This document shows, in pieces, positions 25,557-34,558 of a DNA stretch of 39,249 nt. A model generated the notes under the pieces. That model was given only the letters and a program-made list of their open reading frames with translations, made no database searches and was not told where the DNA came from. Both the position numbers and the translations under genes were made by a program. The stretch spans positions 1 to 39,249 of the forward strand of contig NZ_AZFN01000021.1 of NCBI RefSeq assembly GCF_001434365.1, in the 5' to 3' direction. Every line of letters starts with the position of its first letter. Positions within the stretch are counted from its first letter, which is position 1. This DNA comes from Limosilactobacillus gastricus DSM 16045 (GTDB lineage: Bacteria; Bacillota; Bacilli; Lactobacillales; Lactobacillaceae).

Positions 25557-26543
25557 TTATGGCTTGATGGTTGAGATAAATTGATCGTAAGCGGCCTGTT
25601 CATTAGTTTCGCTAATTGTCACTTGACCCGTCGTTACCTTGGCTTGATGTAGCAAGGCTTCATCAACTTGAATCTGATGAGTTTCAGTCGCATTCCCGAT
25701 TAGTTCAATCCAATATTGACCTTGGCTTTCATGCAGGATTGTTTTAACCATACCACCTGGGTTGAAGACGCTAATTGGTTCTTCAAACTTTCCTAAATCA
25801 GGATGGGTAAGGGCAAAAGCTAGGGAAGTAGCAGACATCCCAGTTCCACAAGCATTGGTGAAACCAACACCCCGTTCAAATGTTTTCACAAAAATCCGAT
25901 TTGATCCTAAAATTTCGGCAAAGTTAACATTAACCCCATCAGGATAGTAGGGATTCTCACCATTTAAACGTGCCCCTAATTCACCTAAGAGATCACCCAT
26001 TAACTGATCGTGATCCATAAAGCTAATTAGATGGGGATTGGGAACGGCAAGGGAACTAAACTTGAGTCCCGGAGCTAGTTCGGGAACCCAAGTATCTAAG
26101 AGACGCTCATGACCGAGATTGTCAAAGGGTAGCGCTGTCTTATCGAATTTAACTGGGGAAATTTCGACTGCAAAGGCGGGCACTCCCGTCGCAAAATCAG
26201 ATTCTTGACGAACCTGTAAATCAGCGTACATGGTTTCAACCTTAAACGAATTTCGACCGGTCTTTTCTGCTAGGTAACGAGCTACGGTGCGTAAGCCATT
26301 ACCACACATGGAGGCTTCACTTGAATCAGCGTTGATTACTCGCATTTTACCGAGCACGTCCGGATGATCAGACTGATCAACTACTAAAATGCCATCGGCA
26401 CCGTTGAGAATTCCGGTGGTTGAATTAGTCATTTGCATCGCTAATTTTTTCAGTTCATCATCAGTCAGGGGCTGATCTAACAAGGTCTGATCTAAGATGA
26501 AGAATTGATTCATGGAACCATGAACCTTTAGTAAGGTGACCAT
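25557..26543 (-). CDS. dapF: Diaminopimelate epimerase
   Basis: DapF converts LL-DAP to meso-DAP without a cofactor, using two cysteines. Both active-site loops are present: SMCGNGLRTVARYLAE (about residues 79-94) and TNACGTGMSATSLAF (about 230-244). At 328 residues it is longer than E. coli DapF (274), as in lactobacilli. The N-terminus is the diverged VHGSMNQFFILD in place of the usual HGxGNDF. GGAGG lies upstream, and the ATG overlaps the stop of the aspartate kinase gene by one base (TAATG), so the two are coupled. It supplies the last step before LysA. Confidence 0.95.
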   Translation of the reverse strand: MVTLLKVHGSMNQFFILDQTLLDQPLTDDELKKLAMQMTNSTTGILNGADGILVVDQSDHPDVLGKMRVINADSSEASMCGNGLRTVARYLAEKTGRNSFKVETMYADLQVRQESDFATGVPAFAVEISPVKFDKTALPFDNLGHERLLDTWVPELAPGLKFSSLAVPNPHLISFMDHDQLMGDLLGELGARLNGENPYYPDGVNVNFAEILGSNRIFVKTFERGVGFTNACGTGMSATSLAFALTHPDLGKFEEPISVFNPGGMVKTILHESQGQYWIELIGNATETHQIQVDEALLHQAKVTTGQVTISETNEQAAYDQFISTIKP

Positions 26544-27916
26544 TATTGTTCATCCTCCAATTGGTTAAAGAAGTAGTCATAAATTGCCCGGACGGCATTG
26601 ATGGCGTCTTTACGGTGAGTCCCAATCATAATCGAAATTTCAGATGAACCCTGGTTTACCATTGAGAGTGAAATGTTGTTTTCGGCAACCGGGACCACAA
26701 TATCCCGCATGACCCCAACGCGGTTGGCCATTCCTTCACCAACTACCATGATAATGGCGTAGTCTTCAATCCATTCCAAACGGTCCGGATTGACCTCACT
26801 TTGAATTTCGCTACAGACGATATCAACTTGTTCGTCGCTCAGTTTATTCCGATCAAAGATGATGGTAATGTCATCAATCCCAGATGGCATATGTTCGTAT
26901 GAAACCCCATTGCGATCCAAGATTTGGAGAATCCGGAGGGTAAAACCATTCTCTTTATTCAAAAGATACTTGTGTAAGTACAGGGCTGAGAAATGGCGTC
27001 CACTGGCAATTCCCGTCATGATATGATCAGGTTTAAAATTCTTTTCTGGAACAATGAAAGTTCCCGGTTTTTCAGGATGCCAAGTATTCTTAACGTTAAT
27101 CGGGATTTGTCCTTGAATAGCTGGGATCAATGCTTCGTCGTGGAAAACAGAAAAGCCTGCGTAAGATAATTCCCGCATTTCTCGGTAGGTCATCCGTTGA
27201 ATTGGCAACGGATCCTGAACGAATTTAGGATTGGCTGAATAAATGGCATCGACATCAGTAAAGTTTTCATACATATCGGCATGAAAAGCCCGTGCTAAAA
27301 TCGCTCCCGTTACATCAGATCCACCGCGAGAAAAAGTAGCAATATAACCAGATAAGGAATAGCCATAAAAGCCAGGGAAGATTAAGCGTTCATCGTCTGA
27401 ATATTGAAGATTGCTTAAATTAATGTAAGCTTCTGGACTAACGACTGCATTATTAGGGGTCCCGGTAACCCGTAAACCAGCGTCTAAGGGGTCAATAAAG
27501 CGAGCCTTAATTCCTTGATGGTTTAAAATGATGGCCATTAACATGGCGTTTAAACGTTCCCCATGCGCTTTAAAAGCAGCCATGAGGTAATCATTATTTG
27601 GATAGTGCTGCTTAGGGAGAGCGACTAGTTGATCGTGGATGGCCTGTAAGTCATTATCTTGAACATGGAAATGATGGCCAATAGATTGATAACGACCGAA
27701 AATAGAGGCGACCACATCTTGAGTATTGTGACCATTAATTGTTAATTTGGCAAAATTAATTAATAAGTCCGTAACTTTGATGTCATCGTCAAACCGTTTC
27801 CCTGGAGCAGAGGTTACGACAACACGCCGTTCATCATCAGCTTGAATAATTGAGATTGCTTGAGCAAAAGCATCACCATTAGCAAGGGAGCTTCCACCGA
27901 ACTTAATAACTTTCAT
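26543..27916 (-). CDS. lysC: Aspartate kinase (monofunctional)
   Basis: This enzyme phosphorylates aspartate, the first step towards lysine, DAP, threonine and methionine. The 457-residue protein has the kinase domain with KVIKFGGSSLANG at the start and FSRGGSDVTGAILARAFHAD (about residues 195-215). Two ACT-type regulatory regions follow (about 315-455; SGIDDITIIFDRN, ENNISLSMVNQGSSEISIMIG). It is a single-chain class III-like enzyme rather than the alpha/beta type. The symbol is given by function, since lactobacilli often carry several isozymes. AAAGGTGG precedes the ATG. It forms an operon with dapF and is divergent from the lysine-riboswitch operon, without a riboswitch of its own. Confidence 0.94.
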   Translation of the reverse strand: MKVIKFGGSSLANGDAFAQAISIIQADDERRVVVTSAPGKRFDDDIKVTDLLINFAKLTINGHNTQDVVASIFGRYQSIGHHFHVQDNDLQAIHDQLVALPKQHYPNNDYLMAAFKAHGERLNAMLMAIILNHQGIKARFIDPLDAGLRVTGTPNNAVVSPEAYINLSNLQYSDDERLIFPGFYGYSLSGYIATFSRGGSDVTGAILARAFHADMYENFTDVDAIYSANPKFVQDPLPIQRMTYREMRELSYAGFSVFHDEALIPAIQGQIPINVKNTWHPEKPGTFIVPEKNFKPDHIMTGIASGRHFSALYLHKYLLNKENGFTLRILQILDRNGVSYEHMPSGIDDITIIFDRNKLSDEQVDIVCSEIQSEVNPDRLEWIEDYAIIMVVGEGMANRVGVMRDIVVPVAENNISLSMVNQGSSEISIMIGTHRKDAINAVRAIYDYFFNQLEDEQ

Positions 27917-27949
27917 TAGTTACCACCTTTAAAAATCAGTTTTAATTAA

Positions 27950-27958
27950 ATTTTAACA
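27950..27958 (-). promoter_or_regulatory. Promoter of aspartate kinase-dapF
   Basis: On the minus strand TGTTAAAAT is an extended -10 (TAAAAT at 27950-27955), about 34 bases before the kinase ATG. The -35 is poor. I see no riboswitch or terminator in this short leader. Confidence 0.45.
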
Positions 27959-28027
27959 TTGTTTACTTGATCAGCAAAGGTTTAAGCAGTAAATTGCCAT
28001 TTAAATTAGATTTGCCTTAAGAATTGG

Positions 28028-28056
28028 TTGACTTTAATAATGACGGTCGGTAAACT
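28028..28056 (+). promoter_or_regulatory. Promoter of the lysine operon
   Basis: TTGACT (28028-28033), a 17-base spacer and TAAACT (28051-28056), placed so that the transcript starts just ahead of the lysine aptamer. Confidence 0.7.
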
Positions 28057-28065
28057 ATTGAGTAA

Positions 28066-28240
28066 ACAGACAGAGGCGCAGTCAACAAGAGTACCTATTC
28101 AGAGTCGCCAAACTATGAAGAATAGGGAAAGGGGCGATTGCCGAAGCGTTGAAATTGGCACTTTCAATTTGCTGGGGCGTGATTTAAGAGATCACGGACT
28201 GTCGTAAGGGCATCCTTACGTTGCGCTATCGTTGACGAGT
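28066..28240 (+). promoter_or_regulatory. Lysine riboswitch (L box) aptamer
   Basis: The conserved core elements of the L box appear in order: AGAGGCGCAGTCAACAAGAGTA (in part) near 28073, GGGAAAGGGGCGATTGCCGAAG near 28127-28146, GCTGGGGCGTG near 28171 with the ATTTAAGAGAT kink region, and a closing GCGCTATCGTTGAC near 28223. A terminator follows about 15 bases later. Lysine binding should favour termination before lysA. This is the natural control for a lysine biosynthesis operon. Confidence 0.93.
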
Positions 28241-28253
28241 TAAGATGATTTTT

Positions 28254-28290
28254 AACCCAGATTACATAGCGTAATCCGGGTTTTTATTTT
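28254..28290 (+). terminator. Regulated terminator of the lysine riboswitch
   Basis: AACCCAGATTAC (28254-28265) pairs with GTAATCCGGGTT around ATAGC (one mismatch), followed by a T-rich tract. It lies just before lysA. Confidence 0.9.
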
Positions 28291-28316
28291 ATATGTTGAA
28301 AGTTGAGAATTATTTT

Positions 28317-29630
28317 ATGAACGATCAGATTCGTCCAGATCAAATTAACAGTCAAGGCCATCTACAAATTGGCGGAGTTGATAGTCTGACACTGGCAGAA
28401 CAATACGGGACCCCGTTAGTTGTTTATGATGTTGCCCAGATTCGGGAGCAGATTCATCGTTTTCAAGCCGTATTTGAAGCTAACCACGTCCAATCTGAAG
28501 TCTCCTATGCCAGTAAAGCCTTTGCTGCAATAGCGATTTATCAAGTCGTCAATCAAGAACACGGACATATCGACGTGGTTTCCGGTGGCGAATTAATGAC
28601 AGCGATCAAGGCTGGCTTTCCAATGGATCGGGTTACTTTTCATGGGAATAATAAATCAGAAGCTGAATTGCGGCTGGCTTTGGACCACCAGGTTGGGATG
28701 ATTGTCATTGATAATTTCTATGAAATTGAATTACTCAGTCGACTGTTAGATGAACTGGATTTACAAACGCCAGTCATGTTACGGATAACGCCAGGAATTT
28801 CCGCCCACACGAACGAATACATTCAAACGGGACAAGTTGATAGTAAATTTGGCTTTGATTTAGGATCGGGTCAAGCCGATCAAGCCTTACAAGCAGTCTT
28901 ATCAAATCCTCGCTTTCAGATGAAGGGAATTCATGCTCACATTGGGTCACAAATTTTTGAGGTCGCCGGTTTTGAAGGAGTAGCCAATAAATTAGTGGAA
29001 GTTGCTAAGCATTGGCAAAGTGAATTTAATTATCAAACTGAAATCTTAAATGTTGGTGGTGGCTTTGGGATTCGTTATGTTGAAAATGACCATCCCTTAG
29101 CCCCCGAAGAATTTGTGGATGCAATTGTAAAAGCCGTTAAGAAAGCAGCAAAAGTTGCTAAAATTCCCGAACCGGGGATCTGGATTGAACCAGGGCGCTC
29201 AATTGTTGGACCAGCTGGTTACAATTTATATACGGTTGGCTCGCGTAAAGATATCCCAGGATATAACCCCTTCTTATCCGTAGATGGCGGAATGGGGGAC
29301 AATATTCGACCTGCCTTGTATGAAGCGGAATATGAAACGGTCTTAGCTAAAGATCCGGCAGCAGAAAATGTTGAAACCGTGCGAATTGCCGGTAAATACT
29401 GTGAATCAGGAGATATTTTAAGTCGTTCACAAGCCCTCCCAAAGACAGAACCTGGTGATGTCTTAGCGATGCTAGATACGGGAGCTTATGGGTTTGCGAT
29501 GGCTTCTAATTATAATCGGAATCCACGGCCGGCGGTGGTATTTGTTGAAAATGGTCAATCTCAACTTGTAATCCAGCGCGAAACTTGGGAAGACATGGTA
29601 CGTTTAGACCTTCCATACGAATTGAATTAA
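28317..29630 (+). CDS. lysA: Diaminopimelate decarboxylase
   Basis: LysA is a fold-III PLP enzyme that decarboxylates meso-DAP to L-lysine. Motifs: the PLP lysine in SYASKAF (about residue 63), GIHAHIGSQ, the glycine-rich phosphate site ILNVGGGFGIRY, EPGRSIVGPAG, and the active-site Cys of the partner chain in KYCESGDIL. I choose the ATG at 28317 (437 residues). The ATG at 28293 lies right at the terminator tail with no ribosome site, while GAAAGTTGAG before 28317 is weak but possible. It is the first gene of the riboswitch operon. Confidence 0.96.
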   Translation: MNDQIRPDQINSQGHLQIGGVDSLTLAEQYGTPLVVYDVAQIREQIHRFQAVFEANHVQSEVSYASKAFAAIAIYQVVNQEHGHIDVVSGGELMTAIKAGFPMDRVTFHGNNKSEAELRLALDHQVGMIVIDNFYEIELLSRLLDELDLQTPVMLRITPGISAHTNEYIQTGQVDSKFGFDLGSGQADQALQAVLSNPRFQMKGIHAHIGSQIFEVAGFEGVANKLVEVAKHWQSEFNYQTEILNVGGGFGIRYVENDHPLAPEEFVDAIVKAVKKAAKVAKIPEPGIWIEPGRSIVGPAGYNLYTVGSRKDIPGYNPFLSVDGGMGDNIRPALYEAEYETVLAKDPAAENVETVRIAGKYCESGDILSRSQALPKTEPGDVLAMLDTGAYGFAMASNYNRNPRPAVVFVENGQSQLVIQRETWEDMVRLDLPYELN

Positions 29631-29652
29631 AAAAGCTTAAAGGAGTATTACT

Positions 29653-30366
29653 ATGGCACAACTAGATGCACAAACAATTATTAACTATATCGGAACGGCA
29701 CCTAAAAAGACCCCCGTTAAGGTCTATGTCAAGGGTGAACAATTAGATCAACTTACTTATCCTGATGGGGTGGATGCTTTTGTGGAAACGAAGACGGGAA
29801 CCTTATTTGGTGACTGGCAAGTGGTTAAACCATTTTTGAATCAAAATCAAGATAATTTTAATTCTGTCCGAATTGAAAACAGTGCTCGGAATTCAGCCGT
29901 TCCATTGTTAGATTTAAAAGAAATTAATGCTCGGATCGAGCCAGGAGCCGTGATTCGTGATCAAGTGGTGATTGGTGACAATGCGGTCATCATGATGGGG
30001 GCAACCATTAATATCGGAGCAGAAATTGGTGCGGATTCAATGATCGATATGGGAGCGATCCTTGGTGGTCGGGCCATTGTCGGAAAGCACTGCCACATTG
30101 GTGCTGGAACGGTTTTAGCAGGAGTAATTGAACCTGCCTCAGCTGAACCAGTTCGAATCGACGACAATGTTTTAATTGGGGCCAATGCAGTGGTCATTGA
30201 GGGAGTCCATGTTGGTGAAGGTGCCGTGGTAGCTGCCGGGGCTGTTGTGACCGAAGATGTCGCTCCCAAGACAGTCGTGGCGGGAGTTCCTGCGCGGGTG
30301 GTTAAACAAGTCGACGATCAAACGACAAGTAAAACCGGTTTAGAAGATGATTTAAGAAAGCTGTAG
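29653..30366 (+). CDS. dapH: Tetrahydrodipicolinate N-acetyltransferase
   Basis: This enzyme acetylates tetrahydrodipicolinate with acetyl-CoA, which commits the pathway to the acetylase branch. The 237-residue protein has an N-terminal alpha/beta domain (about 1-85) and a left-handed beta-helix of hexapeptide repeats (about 90-215: [24 protein letters not shown]-like repeats, [19 protein letters not shown]). The length and the N-terminal domain fit the DapH/DapD acetyltransferase of Firmicutes (YkuQ type) rather than the longer succinyltransferase of E. coli. AAAGGAG precedes the ATG at 29653. Confidence 0.95.
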   Translation: MAQLDAQTIINYIGTAPKKTPVKVYVKGEQLDQLTYPDGVDAFVETKTGTLFGDWQVVKPFLNQNQDNFNSVRIENSARNSAVPLLDLKEINARIEPGAVIRDQVVIGDNAVIMMGATINIGAEIGADSMIDMGAILGGRAIVGKHCHIGAGTVLAGVIEPASAEPVRIDDNVLIGANAVVIEGVHVGEGAVVAAGAVVTEDVAPKTVVAGVPARVVKQVDDQTTSKTGLEDDLRKL

Positions 30367-30375
30367 GCAAATCGA

Positions 30376-31545
30376 ATGAGTCAGTTAACCCATGATGAAT
30401 TAATTCAAATTCGTCGCCATCTCCATCAAATTCCTGAATTAGCCTTAGAAGAATATCAAACCCATGATTATTTGTTAGAAGTTATTAAGCAATTTGATCA
30501 AACTTATTTAACCATTCGGGTGCCCAAAGAATTACCCACTGCGGTTATGGTTCGGGTAGCGGGAACTAACCCTCGACGGACGATTGGTTATCGTACCGAT
30601 ATTGATGCTCTACCAGTGACCGAACAGACCGGTTTGCCGTATGCATCTCAGATGCCGGGGAAAATGCATGCTTGTGGTCATGATATTCATATGACCGTTG
30701 CCTTGGGACTTTTAAGTTACTATAGTGAACATCAACCCATTGATAATCTCTTGTTCTTCTTTCAACCAGCTGAAGAAAGTAAGAATGGTGGTAAATTGGC
30801 CTATGAATTAGGTCTATTTACCGGTGAATGGTGTCCAGATGAGTTCTATGGGTTACACGATAATCCGGAATTACCAGCCGGAGCGATTGGTTGCCGAATG
30901 GGGACTCTTTTTGCGGGAACCACGGAGGTCAACGTTGATATTCAAGGTCAAGGTGGACATGCCGCTTTTCCACAGAATGCGAAAGATGCCGTTGTAGCGG
31001 CAGCATCATTAATTACGCAAGCACAAACTATCGTTTCACGAAGTATTGATCCCATTCAAAGTGGTGTTTTAACTCTTGGAAAATTAGAGGCGGGTACCAT
31101 CCGGAATGTAATTGCAGATCATGCGCGAATTGAAGGGACCATTCGCGGGTTGACCCAACCGATGATCGAAAAAATTGGTCAACGGTTACAGACCATTTGT
31201 GATGGGATTGCCACAAGTTTTGAAGTAGATGTAAAGTTGGAATTAAATCAGGGAGGATATTGGCCGGTTGAAAATAATGCTGACTTAACCAGTCATTTAA
31301 TTGCTTTTATGCAAGCCAATCCTAAGATAACCTTCATCGAAACGGCACCGGCGATGACCGGCGAAGATTTTGGGTTCTTATTAGCTAAATTCCCAGGAAC
31401 CATGTTCTGGTTAGGGGTCGAAGATGATGCTCAACTGCATGCACCGACTCTAACTCCAGATGAACGAGCGATCGATAGGGGAATCGAAGCGATCACACAA
31501 TTTATTAATTATCGAATGCAAGAAAATTATTTATTGGAGGAATAG
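30376..31545 (+). CDS. N-acetyldiaminopimelate deacetylase (M20 family)
   Basis: This M20 metal-dependent amidohydrolase removes the acetyl group from N-acetyl-LL-DAP. The 389-residue protein has [20 protein letters not shown] and HACGHDIHM (metal ligands), [12 protein letters not shown] (catalytic Glu pair) and a dimerisation domain (about 175-290; [16 protein letters not shown]). The final ligand region is [20 protein letters not shown]. It begins 9 bases after dapH and ends 2 bases before dapA. That position supports the DAP substrate over the closely related hippurate or amino-acid amidohydrolases. It corresponds to YkuR of Bacillus. Confidence 0.93.
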   Translation: MSQLTHDELIQIRRHLHQIPELALEEYQTHDYLLEVIKQFDQTYLTIRVPKELPTAVMVRVAGTNPRRTIGYRTDIDALPVTEQTGLPYASQMPGKMHACGHDIHMTVALGLLSYYSEHQPIDNLLFFFQPAEESKNGGKLAYELGLFTGEWCPDEFYGLHDNPELPAGAIGCRMGTLFAGTTEVNVDIQGQGGHAAFPQNAKDAVVAAASLITQAQTIVSRSIDPIQSGVLTLGKLEAGTIRNVIADHARIEGTIRGLTQPMIEKIGQRLQTICDGIATSFEVDVKLELNQGGYWPVENNADLTSHLIAFMQANPKITFIETAPAMTGEDFGFLLAKFPGTMFWLGVEDDAQLHAPTLTPDERAIDRGIEAITQFINYRMQENYLLEE

Positions 31546-31547
31546 CC

Positions 31548-32471
31548 ATGTCAAACACGAATTTAAAGCAAGCCGATCTGATGACGGCAATTATCACACC
31601 TTTTGACGAGCACGGGATTAACTACCAAAGTTTAGATCGCTTGACCGAACATTTATTATCTTTAGGGAATAAGGGGTTTGTTGTTGGTGGAACTACAGGG
31701 GAAACGCCAACTTTGAGTCATGACGAAAAATTAGCCCTTTACGAACATTTTGCAAAGTTGATTAATGGTCGGGTCCCAGTAATTGCTGGGACGGGAAGTA
31801 ATAATACTCAAGAAACGATTGAATTCACCAATGAGGTGGCGCAAATTGAGGGCATTGATTATGCCTTAGTGGTGGTTCCGCCATACAATAAGCCTAACCA
31901 ACGGGGGATGATTGCTCACTTTACGGCAGTGGCTGATCAGGTTGACTTGCCAATTATTATTTACAATATTCCTGGACGAACTGGAGTAAAGATGGCTCAA
32001 GAAACGGTGGTTACCTTGTCCCAACACCCGAATATCGCTGGGGTTAAGCAATGTGCAAGTATGGAAGAATTTGAATACATTGTCGAAAATAGTTCCGATG
32101 ATTTTGCAGTTTTCAGTGGTGAGGATAATCAAGCCTTTATTGCCAAAGCTCTGGGGGGAGCAGGGGTAATTTCAGTTGCTGCCCACCTCTATGCTAAGCA
32201 AATGCGGGCCATGTATGACGCCTTAGACAATGGAGAATTAGCAACGGCCGCTAAGCTACAACGGTGGTTAACACCACGGATGCAAGCTTGCTTCATGTAT
32301 CCATCACCATCCCCAATTAAAGCGGTAATGAATGCTCAAGGGTTTGAAGTAGGTCCATGCCGATTACCAATTGTTTCACTTAATGATGAAGAAAAGCAAA
32401 CTTTGGCCCAAGCATTAGGGCTAGGGCAAGATGCCTTTAGTCACGAATTACCATTAGATCTAGGAGAATAA
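31548..32471 (+). CDS. dapA: 4-hydroxy-tetrahydrodipicolinate synthase
   Basis: DapA condenses pyruvate and aspartate semialdehyde. The 307-residue TIM-barrel protein shows [14 protein letters not shown] (substrate loop), YNIPGRTG (Tyr of the proton relay) and AGVKQCAS, whose Lys forms the Schiff base with pyruvate. The C-terminus has [24 protein letters not shown] lies before the ATG. The lysine feedback site cannot be judged by eye. It is one base from dapB. Confidence 0.97.
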   Translation: MSNTNLKQADLMTAIITPFDEHGINYQSLDRLTEHLLSLGNKGFVVGGTTGETPTLSHDEKLALYEHFAKLINGRVPVIAGTGSNNTQETIEFTNEVAQIEGIDYALVVVPPYNKPNQRGMIAHFTAVADQVDLPIIIYNIPGRTGVKMAQETVVTLSQHPNIAGVKQCASMEEFEYIVENSSDDFAVFSGEDNQAFIAKALGGAGVISVAAHLYAKQMRAMYDALDNGELATAAKLQRWLTPRMQACFMYPSPSPIKAVMNAQGFEVGPCRLPIVSLNDEEKQTLAQALGLGQDAFSHELPLDLGE

Positions 32472-32472
32472 G

Positions 32473-33252
32473 ATGAAAACAGTTTTAATTGCCGGCTTTA
32501 ATGGTTCCATGGGACAACAAGCAGTTAAGTTAGTTAATTCCATGGAAGGTTTTGCGATCACTGCTGGTTTAGCCCATCACCTACCTGATTCAGATCCAAC
32601 TAGTTATGGTTTACCAGCCTCTACTCAATTATTTACTTCATTAAATGAAATTCCAGCTGGAATTGCGGACATTTGGCTTGATTTTACTGTACCGACGGCT
32701 GTTTATGCGAATGTTAAATACGCGTTAACGCATGGCTATCGTCCGGTGGTGGGAACGACCGGATTAACCGACGATCAGGAAGTAGAATTAAAGAAACTGA
32801 CTCAGGATAATCATTTAGGTGGTTTGATTGCGTCTAATTTTGGGATGTCAGCGGTGCTGTTAATGAAATTTGCCCAAGAGGCCGCTAAGTATTTCCCAGA
32901 CGTAGAAATTATTGAAATGCATCACGAGGACAAAAAAGATGCTCCATCAGGTACGGCTTTAAACACGGCCAAGTTAATCAGTAAAAATCGACCAGCTCAC
33001 CAAACGGCTCCTGACGAAACAGAATCATTAGCGGGTTCTCGGGGGGGAGATTATGAAGGGATTAAGCTTCATGCGGTGCGGTTACCAGGTTATGTCGCTC
33101 ATGAACAAGTCCTCTTTGGGGGAGCAGGCGAAGCCTTAACGATTCGTCAAGATTCATTTGATCGCAAATCGTTCATGAGTGGGGTGAAGGTAGCCCTCGA
33201 ACAAGTCCATACTCTCGATCAATTAGTCGTCGGGTTAGAACAGATCTTGTAA
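32473..33252 (+). CDS. dapB: 4-hydroxy-tetrahydrodipicolinate reductase
   Basis: DapB reduces the DapA product to tetrahydrodipicolinate with NAD(P)H. The 259-residue protein has the nucleotide-binding loop AGFNGSMGQQAVKLV at the start, VGTTGLT, and the family signature EMHHEDKKDAPSGTAL (about residues 153-168) with the catalytic His and Lys. AGGAGAATAAG at the end of dapA holds its ribosome site. Confidence 0.97.
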   Translation: MKTVLIAGFNGSMGQQAVKLVNSMEGFAITAGLAHHLPDSDPTSYGLPASTQLFTSLNEIPAGIADIWLDFTVPTAVYANVKYALTHGYRPVVGTTGLTDDQEVELKKLTQDNHLGGLIASNFGMSAVLLMKFAQEAAKYFPDVEIIEMHHEDKKDAPSGTALNTAKLISKNRPAHQTAPDETESLAGSRGGDYEGIKLHAVRLPGYVAHEQVLFGGAGEALTIRQDSFDRKSFMSGVKVALEQVHTLDQLVVGLEQIL

Positions 33253-33265
33253 AAAGGAGAATGAG

Positions 33266-34447
33266 ATGCCAGAGACTTTAGCAACTTTAACGAATTTACG
33301 AAACCAACTTTTAGATACAGTTGCCCCATCAGCCATTCGATCGTTTGATAATCAAATTTCCTCGATTCCAGGTATTATCAAACTAACTTTGGGCGAACCA
33401 GACTTTAATGTCCCCGAACATGTCAAGGCGGCGGCAATTAAAAGTATTGAGGAGAATGATTCTCACTATGCCCCAGCTTCAGGGAAACCAGAATTACGAC
33501 AAGCGATTAGTGACTACTTAAAAGACTCACGGGGAGTGACCTATAATCCAGCTGATGAAGTACTGGTAACAGTGGGAGCGACCGAATCATTAGCTTCCAT
33601 TACCTATGGACTTTTGAATCCGGGTGATAAAGTGTTAGTTCCGACACCGGCTTTCTCTTTGTATTTTGCCTTGATTAAAATGGCTGGCGCCGAACCAGTT
33701 ATGATTGACACTTCTAGTGATGGTTTTCAATTAACTGCCAAACGCTTAGAGAATGAAATTGAAGCTGCTGGTGATCAAGTTAAGGCCGTCTTATTGAACT
33801 ATCCGAACAACCCAACTGGTCGGACCTTTACGAAAACGGAACTTGAAGATTTAGCTGCGGTATTAAAAAAACATGAACTCTTAGTAATTGCGGATGAAAT
33901 CTATAGTGATTTAACCTATGATCAAGATCATTATTCTTTAGCGACCTTATTACCAGAACAAACGCTTTTAGTTAGTGGTCTCTCTAAGTCTCATGCCATG
34001 ACTGGATACCGGATGGGGTATGTGGCTGGACCCGCTGGGATTATGCGCTCAGTAGCTCAAATTCACTCTTACTTAGTTGTCTGTGTGAATGATGCCACCC
34101 AAGCGGCGGCCGTCGAAGCCTTAAACAATGGCCGGGAAGATCCTTTAGTTTTCAAAAAAGCATACAAGAAACGGCGGGATTATATTATTGAAAAGATGAC
34201 GAAGATGGGCTTTCAAATTGCCACACCTCAAGGTGCCTTTTATGTCTTTGCGAAGATTCCGGATCAATTCGGCAAAGACGACTTTAAGTTTGCCTTAGAT
34301 GTTGCTGAGCAGGCCCAAGTTGGTTTAATCCCAGGAAGTGTCTTTGGAGCCGGAAGTGATGGTTATGTACGACTATCATATGCCGCTTCAGACGATAATA
34401 TTAAAGTAGCGATGGAACGATTAGCTACCTATATGGAAAAATTTTAG
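33266..34447 (+). CDS. patA: N-acetyl-LL-diaminopimelate aminotransferase (PLP class I)
   Basis: This class I/II aminotransferase has 393 residues, with YPNNPTGRTF (substrate/PLP), IADEIYSDLTYD (the Asp that binds the PLP nitrogen), SGLSKSHAMTGYRMGY (PLP lysine) and the C-terminal YVRLSYAAS (carboxylate-binding Arg). Sequence alone gives an aromatic/branched aminotransferase-like enzyme. Its place as the last gene of the lysine operon supports transamination of N-acetyl-2-amino-6-oxopimelate, as for PatA of Bacillus. AAAAGGAG precedes the ATG 13 bases after dapB. A terminator follows. Confidence 0.92.
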   Translation: MPETLATLTNLRNQLLDTVAPSAIRSFDNQISSIPGIIKLTLGEPDFNVPEHVKAAAIKSIEENDSHYAPASGKPELRQAISDYLKDSRGVTYNPADEVLVTVGATESLASITYGLLNPGDKVLVPTPAFSLYFALIKMAGAEPVMIDTSSDGFQLTAKRLENEIEAAGDQVKAVLLNYPNNPTGRTFTKTELEDLAAVLKKHELLVIADEIYSDLTYDQDHYSLATLLPEQTLLVSGLSKSHAMTGYRMGYVAGPAGIMRSVAQIHSYLVVCVNDATQAAAVEALNNGREDPLVFKKAYKKRRDYIIEKMTKMGFQIATPQGAFYVFAKIPDQFGKDDFKFALDVAEQAQVGLIPGSVFGAGSDGYVRLSYAASDDNIKVAMERLATYMEKF

Positions 34448-34458
34448 TTTATTAGAAT

Positions 34459-34490
34459 AGGCTCTCAAGAAATTTCTTGGGAGCCTTTTT
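34459..34490 (+). terminator. Rho-independent terminator of the lysine operon
   Basis: AGGCTCTCAAGAAA (34459-34472) pairs with TTTCTTGGGAGCCT with almost no loop, followed by five T. Confidence 0.88.
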
Positions 34491-34504
34491 AATAAAAGCT
34501 ATAT

Positions 34505-34533
34505 TTGCGCCGACGTCGGTAATCAAGTAGGAT
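34505..34533 (+). promoter_or_regulatory. Candidate promoter of ktrBA
   Basis: TTGCGC (34505-34510), a 17-base spacer and TAGGAT (34528-34533), 25 bases before the GTG start. Both boxes are weak. A 10-base palindrome, CCGACGTCGG (34510-34519), begins at the last base of the -35, a position where a repressor could act. Confidence 0.45.
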
Positions 34534-34558
34534 AGACATATTAGAGGAGGACAATTTT

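Noticed and set aside
29961-30269. 102-codon minus-strand frame inside dapH, rich in Thr, Ala and Pro
   Set aside because: It is a shadow of the hexapeptide repeats read on the other strand, with no ribosome site.
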